Source: Bacteroidota bacterium
GTDB taxonomy: Bacteria > Bacteroidota > Bacteroidia > 2-12-FULL-35-15
Direction: 5' to 3'
Assembly: GCA_029237775.1 (NCBI GenBank)
Contig: JAQZBR010000005.1
Location: 1-64,000 of the forward strand
Length of the DNA: 64,000 nt
Both the position numbers and the translations under genes were made by a program. The notes under the pieces were generated by a model. The model worked only from the letters and a program-made list of their open reading frames with translations, was not told the DNA's origin and did no database searches. Positions 1-6,353 of this stretch are shown here, one piece after another (position 1 is the stretch's first letter; the number at the start of each line of letters is the position of its first letter).

Positions 1-107
1 GTGCGCCACTCGTCAGCATCCATTGCTGGACCTGTTACCGTTCGACTTGCATGTATTAGGCCTGCCGCTAGCGTTCATCCTGAGCCAGGATCAAACTCTT
101 CATTGTA
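1..107 (-). rRNA. rrs: 16S ribosomal RNA, 5' end only
   Basis: The reverse complement contains the universal 16S start, AGAGTTTGATCCTGGCTCAG, followed by GATGAACGCTAGCGGCAGGC and the CATGCAAGTCGAACGG region. Only about the first 107 bases are present; the rest lies beyond the left edge. The 5' end is placed near 107 by comparison with the E. coli start (TGAAGAGTTTGATC). The choice of bases around GATGAACGCTAGCGGCAGGC is typical of Bacteroidota. Confidence 0.97.
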
Positions 108-313
108 AGTTTGATATGCTCTTCTTCATAAAAGAAAAATTATTTGTTTAGGATTTGTTTCTCAATATACTATTAGAACATAATAATATAAGGGATACTT
201 ATTATTTTTTTAACTTCACAATATTTTCAAAGAACTTATTTATATATACTCTTCTTGATTTCTCAAGACTATAAATTCAAGTTATAAAGAACTTCCCGGT
301 TTGTTTGGGGCGA
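108..313 (-). other. rRNA operon leader with boxA-like motifs
   Basis: This A/T-rich stretch lies between the 16S start and the nearest promoter. On the minus strand it holds two copies of GTTCTTT (complement of 229-235 and 286-292); the first continues as GTTCTTTGAAAATATTG. This resembles the boxA antitermination site of rRNA leaders (E. coli core GCTCTTTAAC). Role inferred from position and motif. Confidence 0.6.
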
Positions 314-344
314 CAAAAGTACTAATACTTTTTCAACCTGCAAA
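314..344 (-). promoter_or_regulatory. rRNA promoter P1 (nearest to 16S)
   Basis: On the minus strand TTTG (344-341), a 19-base spacer, then TACTTTTG (321-314). This fits the Bacteroidetes sigma-A consensus TTTG / TAnnTTTG. The predicted start is about 200 bases before 16S. Confidence 0.8.
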
Positions 345-416
345 CTTTTAATCAAAAAAATTAAAAATATTTTTTTCTGTTTAAAATCAAAAGAACGTTT
401 CTTTTTATCGGGGCGA

Positions 417-446
417 CAAAATTACTAATTATTTTTGATCTGCAAA
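417..446 (-). promoter_or_regulatory. rRNA promoter P2
   Basis: Minus strand: TTTG (446-443), 18-base spacer, TAATTTTG (424-417). Both elements match the Bacteroidetes consensus. It lies 103 bp upstream of P1. Confidence 0.78.
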
Positions 447-523
447 CTTTTTCAAAAGATTTTTTTTTATTTTTCTTTCGGTTAGACTTTTAAAGAACGC
501 TGCTTGTTTTATTAAGCGGGGTG

Positions 524-553
524 CAAAAGTACTAACTTTTTTTGATCTGCAAA
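524..553 (-). promoter_or_regulatory. rRNA promoter P3
   Basis: Minus strand: TTTG (553-550), 18-base spacer, TACTTTTG (531-524). It lies 107 bp upstream of P2. The predicted transcript starts with a short hairpin (CGCTTG ... CAAGC) and a boxA-like GTTCTTTAAAA (complement of 492-498). Confidence 0.8.
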
Positions 554-629
554 CTTTTTTAAAAGAATTTTTATTTTTTCTTTTCGGTTAGCTTTTTAAA
601 GAACGCTGCTTGTTTTATCAAGCGGGGTG

Positions 630-659
630 CAAAAGTACTAACTTTTTTTGATTTGCAAA
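630..659 (-). promoter_or_regulatory. rRNA promoter P4
   Basis: Minus strand: TTTG (659-656), 18-base spacer, TACTTTTG (637-630). It is almost identical to P3, lies 106 bp upstream of it, and is followed by the same hairpin and a GTTCTTTAAAA motif (complement of 598-604). Confidence 0.8.
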
Positions 660-734
660 CTTTTTTAAAGATTTTTTTTATTTTTCTTTAATCGGGTTGT
701 TTCAATGAACGTGTGCTTTGTTTTAAAGCGGGTG

Positions 735-765
735 CAAATGTACGTTGTTTCTTCATACGTGCAAG
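735..765 (-). promoter_or_regulatory. rRNA promoter P5 (distal)
   Basis: Minus strand: CTTG (765-762, one mismatch to TTTG), 19-base spacer, TACATTTG (742-735). It lies 105 bp upstream of P4 and is the outermost and least perfect member of the array. Confidence 0.65.
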
Positions 766-977
766 TGTTTTATCAATCTTTTTTTGCCAAAACCCCTAAT
801 TGCACTGATTTGCAGCATGATAATTTTCAATAAATGTTAACTTTGAAATTGCAGTATGGGTATTCTATTCTACAAATTGCTCTGCGTAATAGCATTAAAC
901 CTGTATAGGAACGGATTTTGAGGTGGTTTATTATATTAGAAGCATAAACATATATATATAGAGTAATACTTTCATTA

Positions 978-1862
978 ATGAATATTCCAAAAGGCAAACT
1001 TATATCAGTTGGTGGCAGTGAAGATAAAGGAACAGGGATAGATCCGCATTTCGCGCAGCATACGCATCTTAACTTTTTTGAATTCGGTATTTTAAAACGT
1101 ATCCTCTCTGAAATGAGGGGTATTGATTCTTATATTGAAGTTATAACCACCGCTTCACAGATTCCAGAAGAGGTCGGGGAAAACTATATACAAGCATTTG
1201 GAAAGCTTGGCTGCAGGAATGTAGGTATTCTTCACATAAAGAAAAGAGAAGATGCTCTCAACCAGGAATATTTAGAACGCATAAAGAAAGCTGACGGTGT
1301 TATGTTCACAGGTGGAAATCAATTGCGCCTGAGTATGATCTTTGGTGGGACTGAATTCCTGAAGATCCTTATTAAACGTTACAACGAAGAGAATTTTGTG
1401 ATTGCCGGAACGAGTGCTGGTGCCATGGCGATGAGCAATACAATGATCTATCAGGGAAGTAGCACGGGTGCTCTGTTAAAAGGAGAAGTAAAAATCACCA
1501 CCGGCCTAGCCTTATTAAAGAATGTGATTATAGACACTCATTTTGTGACGCGTGGCCGGTTCGGAAGACTTACACAAGCAGTAGCCGGAAATCCGGGTTG
1601 TATTGGAATAGGCCTTGGCGAGGACACGGGAGTGCTGATAACAAACGGGAATATAATGGAAGCCATTGGCTCCGGGCTCGTGCTTATATTTGACGGTCAT
1701 GATATAAAACATTCCAATATTGCGGATATTGAAGAAGGGCAACCTTTATCTATAGAACATATGGTTGTGCATATCATGGCAAAAGGAAATTACTATTATA
1801 TAAATGAACGTAAGTTCTATAACGAAATGAATACAACGGTAAGTGTTCAACAAAATCACTAA
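978..1862 (+). CDS. cphB: Cyanophycinase-like serine peptidase (family S51)
   Basis: The 294-residue protein fits cyanophycinase, which cuts the storage polymer multi-L-arginyl-poly-L-aspartate into beta-Asp-Arg dipeptides in the cytoplasm. The nucleophile elbow GTSAGA puts the catalytic serine at residue 146. The start KGKLISVGGSEDKG and the FTGGNQLRL segment (110-118) are family hallmarks, and the length is normal. There is no signal peptide. Family knowledge gives the function; the specific substrate is inference. Cyanophycin synthetase is often adjacent in other genomes but is not present here: upstream is the rRNA promoter array and downstream a convergent gene. A strong hairpin terminator follows at 1909. 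Confidence 0.87.
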   Translation: MNIPKGKLISVGGSEDKGTGIDPHFAQHTHLNFFEFGILKRILSEMRGIDSYIEVITTASQIPEEVGENYIQAFGKLGCRNVGILHIKKREDALNQEYLERIKKADGVMFTGGNQLRLSMIFGGTEFLKILIKRYNEENFVIAGTSAGAMAMSNTMIYQGSSTGALLKGEVKITTGLALLKNVIIDTHFVTRGRFGRLTQAVAGNPGCIGIGLGEDTGVLITNGNIMEAIGSGLVLIFDGHDIKHSNIADIEEGQPLSIEHMVVHIMAKGNYYYINERKFYNEMNTTVSVQQNH

Positions 1863-1908
1863 TACTATACTTACAGAAAATATTTATTGATTACTATATA
1901 ATGGAGAC

Positions 1909-1940
1909 AAAAAAAGCTGAGCAAATGCTCAGCTTTTTTT
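1909..1940. terminator. Bidirectional terminator
   Basis: Perfect hairpin AGCTGAGC-AAAT-GCTCAGCT flanked by A7 and T8, placed between the converging cyanophycinase and beta-barrel genes, so it can serve both strands. Confidence 0.9.
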
Positions 1941-1957
1941 GTTAATTAAGGCCTAGG

Positions 1958-2785
1958 TTAAAATACAAAGGATAATCCTAAGTATCCTGAATAAGTTTCA
2001 ACATTTGTACGGTCTATAATATAATATGAACCGGTTGTTTTGGTCTTACTATTATCACTGATATCAACCAATCCGTAAACACCACGGAAACCAACGTTCA
2101 ATTTAATTGTACGCATTTTATTCAGCGCAAAATCAAATCCTGCTCCATACGCTAAACCAACGTCAGCCTGTTTAAGCGCAACTGTAGCTGCTACTGTACC
2201 TGCTTCACTGTTTCCACTGCTTGTAACACGAGAGCCTACATTAATTCCCATTTGAGGACCAACTGCCACTCCAAAGTTCACACATTTAGATTTATCTGTG
2301 TTTAGGGTAAGCAACAACGGTATATTAACATAATTGATATCAACCTTTCTTTCCAAACTCTGATCTTTATATTTCTGAGAGATCTGGTTATATATCAATT
2401 CTAATTGTAAACCAACATGCTTTGAATTGATACCAATAAATCCACCGTAACCATAACTCATTGTCAACTCTCCATTCACAACATCACCCTTTTCATTTCT
2501 TAAATTGAAAGTCGAAAAAGTTGGCATAAAGCGCAAACCAAATTCACCACTTTTAAAAGGAGGCTCTTTATCTTCCGGCGCAGCAGCGGGAGCCGGTGCT
2601 ACCGGAGCTGGTGCAGGCACAACCTGTTTTACTGTATCATGCACCACTTTTACACTATGAACTGTATCAGGACTGCTTTTTGTTGAATCCGCGTTAATAT
2701 TCACATTTACGTTATTCACTTGTGCTAATGATATTGAGGAGCTAAATAATAGGACTCCAAAAATACCTAATGTTTGAGTTTTCAT
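1958..2785 (-). CDS. Outer-membrane beta-barrel protein (porin-family type)
   Basis: About 275 residues from the chosen start. The N-terminus MKTQTLGIFGVLLFSSS...LAQ is a Sec signal peptide, which is why this ATG is preferred over one 12 codons upstream. A low-complexity linker (Pro/Ala/Val rich, ending before EDKEPPFKSG) follows. The rest shows alternating amphipathic strands with glycines and a terminal aromatic (YLGLSFVF), as in the OMP_b-brl families of Bacteroidota. It probably sits in the outer membrane. The ligand or role is unknown. It is transcribed alone, with the shared terminator at 1909. Confidence 0.8.
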   Translation of the reverse strand: MKTQTLGIFGVLLFSSSISLAQVNNVNVNINADSTKSSPDTVHSVKVVHDTVKQVVPAPAPVAPAPAAAPEDKEPPFKSGEFGLRFMPTFSTFNLRNEKGDVVNGELTMSYGYGGFIGINSKHVGLQLELIYNQISQKYKDQSLERKVDINYVNIPLLLTLNTDKSKCVNFGVAVGPQMGINVGSRVTSSGNSEAGTVAATVALKQADVGLAYGAGFDFALNKMRTIKLNVGFRGVYGLVDISDNSKTKTTGSYYIIDRTNVETYSGYLGLSFVF

Positions 2786-2922
2786 TTTTCGTTTTTTTAA
2801 GTTTAAATTAATCTTTCTCAATTCCTATTGGCTGAAAAGTATGCCATATCCCTTACCCACTCTCACTTTCATCGATTCTCGTTCATTTGCTATCGTTGAA
2901 AAGGAGAAAAATTGTTTTAAAG

Positions 2923-3096
2923 TTAAATTGACGATTCATTGAACCAGTTATCGGCATCATCATTTTCCTCAATTAACTGGGAATCATTATTCACATTTTG
3001 TTCATTAGAATTCACTTCGAAAGTTGAGTTATCCTGATTTACTTTTACTCCCGGAGAAGAGATACTTGATCCTTCTTGATTATTTTGCGTTTTCAT
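2923..3096 (-). CDS. Small acidic hypothetical protein, 57 aa
   Basis: An intact frame from ATG at 3096 to TAA at 2923, starting MKTQNNQEGSSISSPG and ending DDADNWFNESSI. It is hydrophilic and rich in Asn, Asp, Glu, Gln and Ser, probably disordered, with no signal peptide or helix. A TAnnTTTG element (TAATTTTG, complement of 3134-3141) sits 38 bases upstream, supporting transcription. I do not recognise a family. It could be a chance frame, but start context, promoter and position between two genes of the same strand favour a real gene. Confidence 0.5.
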   Translation of the reverse strand: MKTQNNQEGSSISSPGVKVNQDNSTFEVNSNEQNVNNDSQLIEENDDADNWFNESSI

Positions 3097-3133
3097 GGCT
3101 TATTTTTTTTAGATACTTTATAATATTTTATAC

Positions 3134-3141
3134 CAAAATTA
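3134..3141 (-). promoter_or_regulatory. Candidate -7 element for the 57-aa gene
   Basis: TAATTTTG on the minus strand fits TAnnTTTG; predicted start about 30 bases before the ATG at 3096. No TTTG is visible at -33, so this is moderate evidence. Confidence 0.4.
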
Positions 3142-3221
3142 AGGTCGCGAAAAACGTAATTAGAGTTTAATTCGATAGTCATCCTGCAAACCTCGACAAG
3201 AGCGATAATTAAAGATCAAAC

Positions 3222-3249
3222 AAAAAAAAATCAGCCCTTGGGGCTGATC
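3222..3249 (-). terminator. Terminator after the receiver operon
   Basis: Minus-strand hairpin ATCAGCCC-CAA-GGGCTGAT followed by a run of nine T. It lies just after the stop of the receiver gene at 3275. Confidence 0.88.
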
Positions 3250-3274
3250 GATTTTCAATAGGATTTGTAAGTTC

Positions 3275-3691
3275 TTATGATTTGGATGGGTTAAGGACGC
3301 CCTGGATCGTACTCGTAACATGGGAAAAAACAAATTTATCTTTGAGTACAAACTCATGTGCACCAAGTTGCAATGTTTTGGCCGCCTCGTGCATATCCTT
3401 TTCGTCAGAGATTACAATCAGCGCGGCTTCTGGAACTACTCTTCTGATGTGTTCTATATTTTGTTTGCATGGAGCCTCCTCGTCACATTGAACATTTAGC
3501 AGGTAATCCAATACGACCACATCGGGCTGTATGCGATTAGCTTCTACTTCTTTAAAAAAATCATCGGGTGTTAAATAAGGCATTATGGAAGCTTTGATTT
3601 CAATTCCGCTAAGGATACTTTTCTTCAGCATTTCGGCAAAAAGCGGGTTGTTATCAAGAATTGCGATGGTTAAATGTTTAAATGACTCCAT
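3275..3691 (-). CDS. Stand-alone response-regulator receiver protein
   Basis: 138 residues covering one receiver (CheY-like) domain and no output domain. Asp62 in VVVLDYLLN is the expected phosphorylation site, Ser95 the switch Ser/Thr position, and Lys117 in FVLKD the conserved lysine. The acidic pocket has only one Asp (Asp13 in LDNN) where most receivers have two, which may change metal binding. A short Cys-containing insertion follows Asp62 (VQCDEEAPCKQ). It follows a second receiver gene by 7 bp, so the two are cotranscribed. The partner kinase is not in the window. Confidence 0.85.
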   Translation of the reverse strand: MESFKHLTIAILDNNPLFAEMLKKSILSGIEIKASIMPYLTPDDFFKEVEANRIQPDVVVLDYLLNVQCDEEAPCKQNIEHIRRVVPEAALIVISDEKDMHEAAKTLQLGAHEFVLKDKFVFSHVTSTIQGVLNPSKS

Positions 3692-3698
3692 TGTTTGA

Positions 3699-4187
3699 TC
3701 AGTTAGTTAATTGTAATACCAATAAAACAAACGTGCCCATAGTGGCAAAGGTAGCTGTAAATACCGCCAGGAATTTAGTCACCGGAAATTCCCAGACATA
3801 TTTAAAAGGCCTAATGATAGTGGTATCCAACAGTACACTTATTTTTCCCCAAGCATTATTATTTTTCACAACGAAGTTTTTAGCTCCAAGTCGAAAAGAT
3901 TCCACAGCCGTCCCCACGTCCTCGTTACCTGATAACATGATCACTTCGGTTCGGGGATTAAGTTCCTTAATTGTTTTCAGGATCTCATTCCCGTTTTTTC
4001 CCTGAAGAAAATAATCCAGGATAACCACATCAGTAAATTCATTGATATTTTTCAAACAGGTTTCCCCATCCTCAAAGGTTGAGATTCTGAGCTTATTACC
4101 GAACCTGCCCGAAAGGTATTGCCTTAGCGCTACTAACATTGACCTGTTATCGTCAACAATGTATAAATTGATTCCTTGCGTTTCCAT
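3699..4187 (-). CDS. Receiver protein with C-terminal membrane helix
   Basis: 162 residues. Residues 1-122 form a canonical receiver: Asp12/Asp13 pocket, phosphoacceptor Asp58 (VVILDYF), Ser86 and Lys108 (FVVKN). Instead of a DNA-binding output, the protein ends with a basic/aromatic linker and a hydrophobic helix at about 136-158 (VTKFLAVFTATFATMGTFVL). This should tether the receiver to the inner membrane, cytoplasmic side, with the helix as a C-terminal anchor. It is first in an operon with the soluble receiver at 3275. Function is unknown; a membrane-localised phosphate sink or docking protein is inference. Confidence 0.83.
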   Translation of the reverse strand: METQGINLYIVDDNRSMLVALRQYLSGRFGNKLRISTFEDGETCLKNINEFTDVVILDYFLQGKNGNEILKTIKELNPRTEVIMLSGNEDVGTAVESFRLGAKNFVVKNNNAWGKISVLLDTTIIRPFKYVWEFPVTKFLAVFTATFATMGTFVLLVLQLTN

Positions 4188-4352
4188 AGCATAGTTTTTT
4201 GGTTATACTAAATTAATATAGGATTAATACTTAAAAGGAAGTTATTCGTTAAAGGATGGTAACCTATCGGTGAACAGCAGAAATCATTTTGCGGCTGGCA
4301 TAATAAATGGAAAAAATTTACGTACTTTTACAGGTAAGTTCTTTTAAAACAT

Positions 4353-4721
4353 GGGGTCGTTACGGTTTTGACAGCGAGTGCGATTTTTATGTAAGCATGC
4401 CGTGTGTTGTGGATATGACACGTTAATCCTAATTCTCAAACTCTATAAATGGCGAGTCTAACTACGCTATGGCTGCTTAATACCAAGTATTAAGTGCCTT
4501 TGTTTCCGGGGAAGCGATGCTCTTCCGCGTCCCCGATGAAGCATCATAAATGATGAGCTGGTTGCAGGAAGCTTCGGCCTGCAATGAGATAAAGAAGCTA
4601 AGTAAGCCTTATGGTTTGTAGACCTACCTAAGCTTACCGACAATTAAAGTTTCTGCTAAGCATGTAGAAAGCATATTAATTCCTTGTTTGGACGAGGGTT
4701 CGAATCCCTCCGACTCCACTT
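4353..4721 (+). ncRNA. ssrA: Transfer-messenger RNA (tmRNA)
   Basis: The 5' end GGGGTCGTTACGGTTTTGAC and the 3' end GGTTCGAATCCCTCCGACTCC form the tRNA-like acceptor and T arm; GGGGTCG pairs with CGACTCC. The tag frame GGC GAG TCT AAC TAC GCT ATG GCT GCT TAA starts at 4451 and encodes GESNYAMAA. The CCA end is not encoded: after discriminator A4719 comes CT. The region 4490-4640 contains hairpins consistent with the pseudoknots. tmRNA rescues stalled ribosomes with SmpB; smpB is not in this window. Confidence 0.96.
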
Positions 4722-4722
4722 C

Positions 4723-4756
4723 GCCCTTCATAGCTCTAAGCTTGAGGGGCTTTTTT
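4723..4756 (+). terminator. tmRNA terminator
   Basis: Interrupted hairpin GCCCT ... AGCT-CTA-AGCT ... GGGGC followed by six T, directly after the tmRNA 3' end. Confidence 0.7.
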
Positions 4757-4767
4757 ATGGCAGTACA

Positions 4768-4995
4768 TTATTCAATCCGAGAATAATTCCCCCTTACCCA
4801 TTTGTTTACATAGGTTGCGAGACCTTTTCCCTTCAATGCAAACTTTTTCATTTCGTTCACGTGTGCACGACCCGGATCATCATAATCATAGACGTAAACA
4901 TCTTCTTTATCACTGAATTTAAGCTTAATAAAATCATCTCCTATTTCATAAGCCCGAATTCCGGAATTTCCACCCTTATTTCCATATGGTTTCAT
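4768..4995 (-). CDS. Small hypothetical protein, KTSC-like
   Basis: 75 residues, no signal peptide. The pattern of a residue-rich first strand (FIKLKFSDKEDVYVYDYDD), then HVNEMKKFALKGKGLATYVN and a closing aromatic/basic tail (WVRGNYSRIE) resembles KTSC-type small domains, which are linked with RNA or nucleic-acid processing in other bacteria. That match is by eye and weak. It is a single-gene unit convergent with tmRNA; the tmRNA terminator lies at its 3' end. Function unknown. Confidence 0.65.
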   Translation of the reverse strand: MKPYGNKGGNSGIRAYEIGDDFIKLKFSDKEDVYVYDYDDPGRAHVNEMKKFALKGKGLATYVNKWVRGNYSRIE

Positions 4996-5163
4996 GTTGT
5001 AATTATTCTGATCAGGTTTCTTTATAAAAACATTCCATCAAAGATCCTTAACCTCCGTAATTCTACGCTAATTTGAGCCACAGACAAGCGTCTTGAAACA
5101 TTATTGGCATTATGTTTTATCCCCGCCTATTATTAAAATTACCCAAAAATTACGTGTGATTAT

Positions 5164-5874
5164 ATGAAAAAAATTTACCTTTTATCAACCTTTCTATTTT
5201 TTGCTTTTGGAAGCTACAGCCAAATAAATAATGAGGAACAATTTATAAAGGATTCTATAGAAACCGTGAAGATTAAATTGATTCGTCCTCAAATAAAGTT
5301 CGATAACAGAATCAATTTTTATGGGTCGCAAGCTTTGCCCATTACCGGTTTTGACGTAGGTGTGTTACTTGCCGAAAAACTTCGTGTCACACTCGGCTAT
5401 TACAATATGAATAACAGCCTGAAGGAAAAGGAATTTGCAAAGAATGATACAGCTTATGGAACACTGATCCACCTTGAATATGGAAGTATTAATACAGAGT
5501 TAATGTATAAAGATACCCGATTTTTATCATTAGGATTACCACTCGAAATTGGTGCAGGAATGAACACTTTCAGAGATAAAAATATTACTGCGGATAGAGT
5601 ACTCAAAACCCGGAGCGGAGCTTTGATTTTTGTCAATTTCGGAATTTCAGCCACTTTCAAACCAATGCGTTTTCTTGGGTTAAAGGGAATTGTGGGCTAC
5701 CGAAAAATGGCATACAATCAAGTGAAAGAATTTAATTTTGATGGTTTATTCACCTCCATTGGTCTGAACGTGGACTTGCATGCGTTAACTACTCAAATAA
5801 AAATGTTCAACCTAAAAAAGAGATATCATCGTGGAAATAATATCACTAACGCAGTTGATATCCTCACGAATTGA
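5164..5874 (+). CDS. Secreted or outer-membrane beta-barrel-like hypothetical protein
   Basis: 236 residues. Signal peptide MKKIYLLSTFLFFAFGSYSQ (1-20). The mature part has alternating beta strands separated by short turns (ITGFDVGVLLAEKLRVTLGY, LEYGSINTELMY, LPLEIGAGMNTF, LGLKGIVGYRKM), as in small outer-membrane barrels. The C-terminus (NLKKRYHRGNNITNAVDILTN) is basic rather than ending in a strand, so an eight-strand barrel with a periplasmic tail or a different fold are both possible. No family recognised. It is transcribed alone on the plus strand. Confidence 0.7.
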   Translation: MKKIYLLSTFLFFAFGSYSQINNEEQFIKDSIETVKIKLIRPQIKFDNRINFYGSQALPITGFDVGVLLAEKLRVTLGYYNMNNSLKEKEFAKNDTAYGTLIHLEYGSINTELMYKDTRFLSLGLPLEIGAGMNTFRDKNITADRVLKTRSGALIFVNFGISATFKPMRFLGLKGIVGYRKMAYNQVKEFNFDGLFTSIGLNVDLHALTTQIKMFNLKKRYHRGNNITNAVDILTN

Positions 5875-5913
5875 TTGTCCTTTTTCAATTTCCTTTGTAT
5901 TGCTTCTTGGACA

Positions 5914-5950
5914 TAAAAAAACAGGACACAGTCTTACTGTGTCCTGTTAA
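5914..5950 (-). terminator. Terminator after the 43-aa gene
   Basis: Minus-strand hairpin AACAGGACACAG-TAAGA-CTGTGTCCTGTT followed by T-rich sequence. A 12-bp stem; could also stop plus-strand transcripts from 5164. Confidence 0.88.
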
Positions 5951-5965
5951 ACATTAAAAAATTAA

Positions 5966-6097
5966 TTACTCAGTTTTTCCCAAATTACCTACTGCGTCTG
6001 TAACAAATTTTTTAACATCATCAACTGTTACATTATAGTGTTTTGCGACCTGGTAAGCTGCTGCAGCCCCTAAGCCTAATAAAATCAACTTTTTCAT
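5966..6097 (-). CDS. Small protein, 43 aa, with one N-terminal hydrophobic segment
   Basis: A short intact frame: ATG at 6097, TAA at 5966. It begins MKKLILLGLGAAAAYQVAKH, a short Ala/Leu-rich hydrophobic segment, then a charged amphipathic tail (DDVKKFVTDAVGNLGKTE). It is followed at once by a strong 12-bp terminator, which argues strongly that the frame is transcribed. It could be a membrane-associated small protein; the helix is short and ends in Lys/His rather than a cleavage site. No family recognised. Confidence 0.62.
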   Translation of the reverse strand: MKKLILLGLGAAAAYQVAKHYNVTVDDVKKFVTDAVGNLGKTE

Positions 6098-6312
6098 AGC
6101 TTTAAAATTTAATTGTTTGAATAAGAATCATCCATTAAAATGCCAAAGGAGGCTCAAAATGCATTTTTGTAGACAGTAAAACAATTAGCAAAGCCGAATG
6201 TCAGTTAATCATTGTTCATCATATTTAACCATAAAGGATCCCCTGGCAAACAAATTCTCAAATCCATATTAATGTGGGGAAAATACACATTAGAATGGGT
6301 ATTCCGCAATAA

Positions 6313-6346
6313 GAAGCCGGCACCAGGCCGGCTTCCTTATTTTTTA
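6313..6346 (-). terminator. Terminator after the giant Ig-repeat gene
   Basis: Minus-strand hairpin AATAAGGAAGCCGGC-CTGGT-GCCGGCTTCTTATT directly after the stop codon at 6354; nearly perfect pairing. The T-rich tail is stronger on the plus strand, so it may act in both directions. Confidence 0.75.
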
Positions 6347-6353
6347 TATTTTT

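Larger units (their letters stand above)
300..745 (-). repeat. Tandem promoter-hairpin-boxA repeat, ~105 bp period, ~4 units
   Basis: Units start at the promoter -7 elements (314, 417, 524, 630, 735), so the period is 103-107 bp. Each carries a promoter followed downstream on the minus strand by a start region rich in C and G, then GTTCTTT and a long A/T tract. The two middle units (about 480-585 and 585-690) are nearly identical, including GAACGCTGCTTGTTTTAT and the inverted repeat GCTTG/CAAGC. The outer units are more diverged. This accounts for most of the gene-free stretch between 16S and position 978; I see no coding potential in 746-977. Confidence 0.85.

Noticed and set aside
4323-4330. 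TACTTTTA as tmRNA promoter
   Set aside because: The last base does not fit TAnnTTTG and no TTTG is at -33; too weak to list as a feature.
4684-5076. 130-codon plus-strand frame after the tmRNA
   Set aside because: It starts inside the tmRNA acceptor arm, passes through its terminator and runs antisense to the 75-aa gene.
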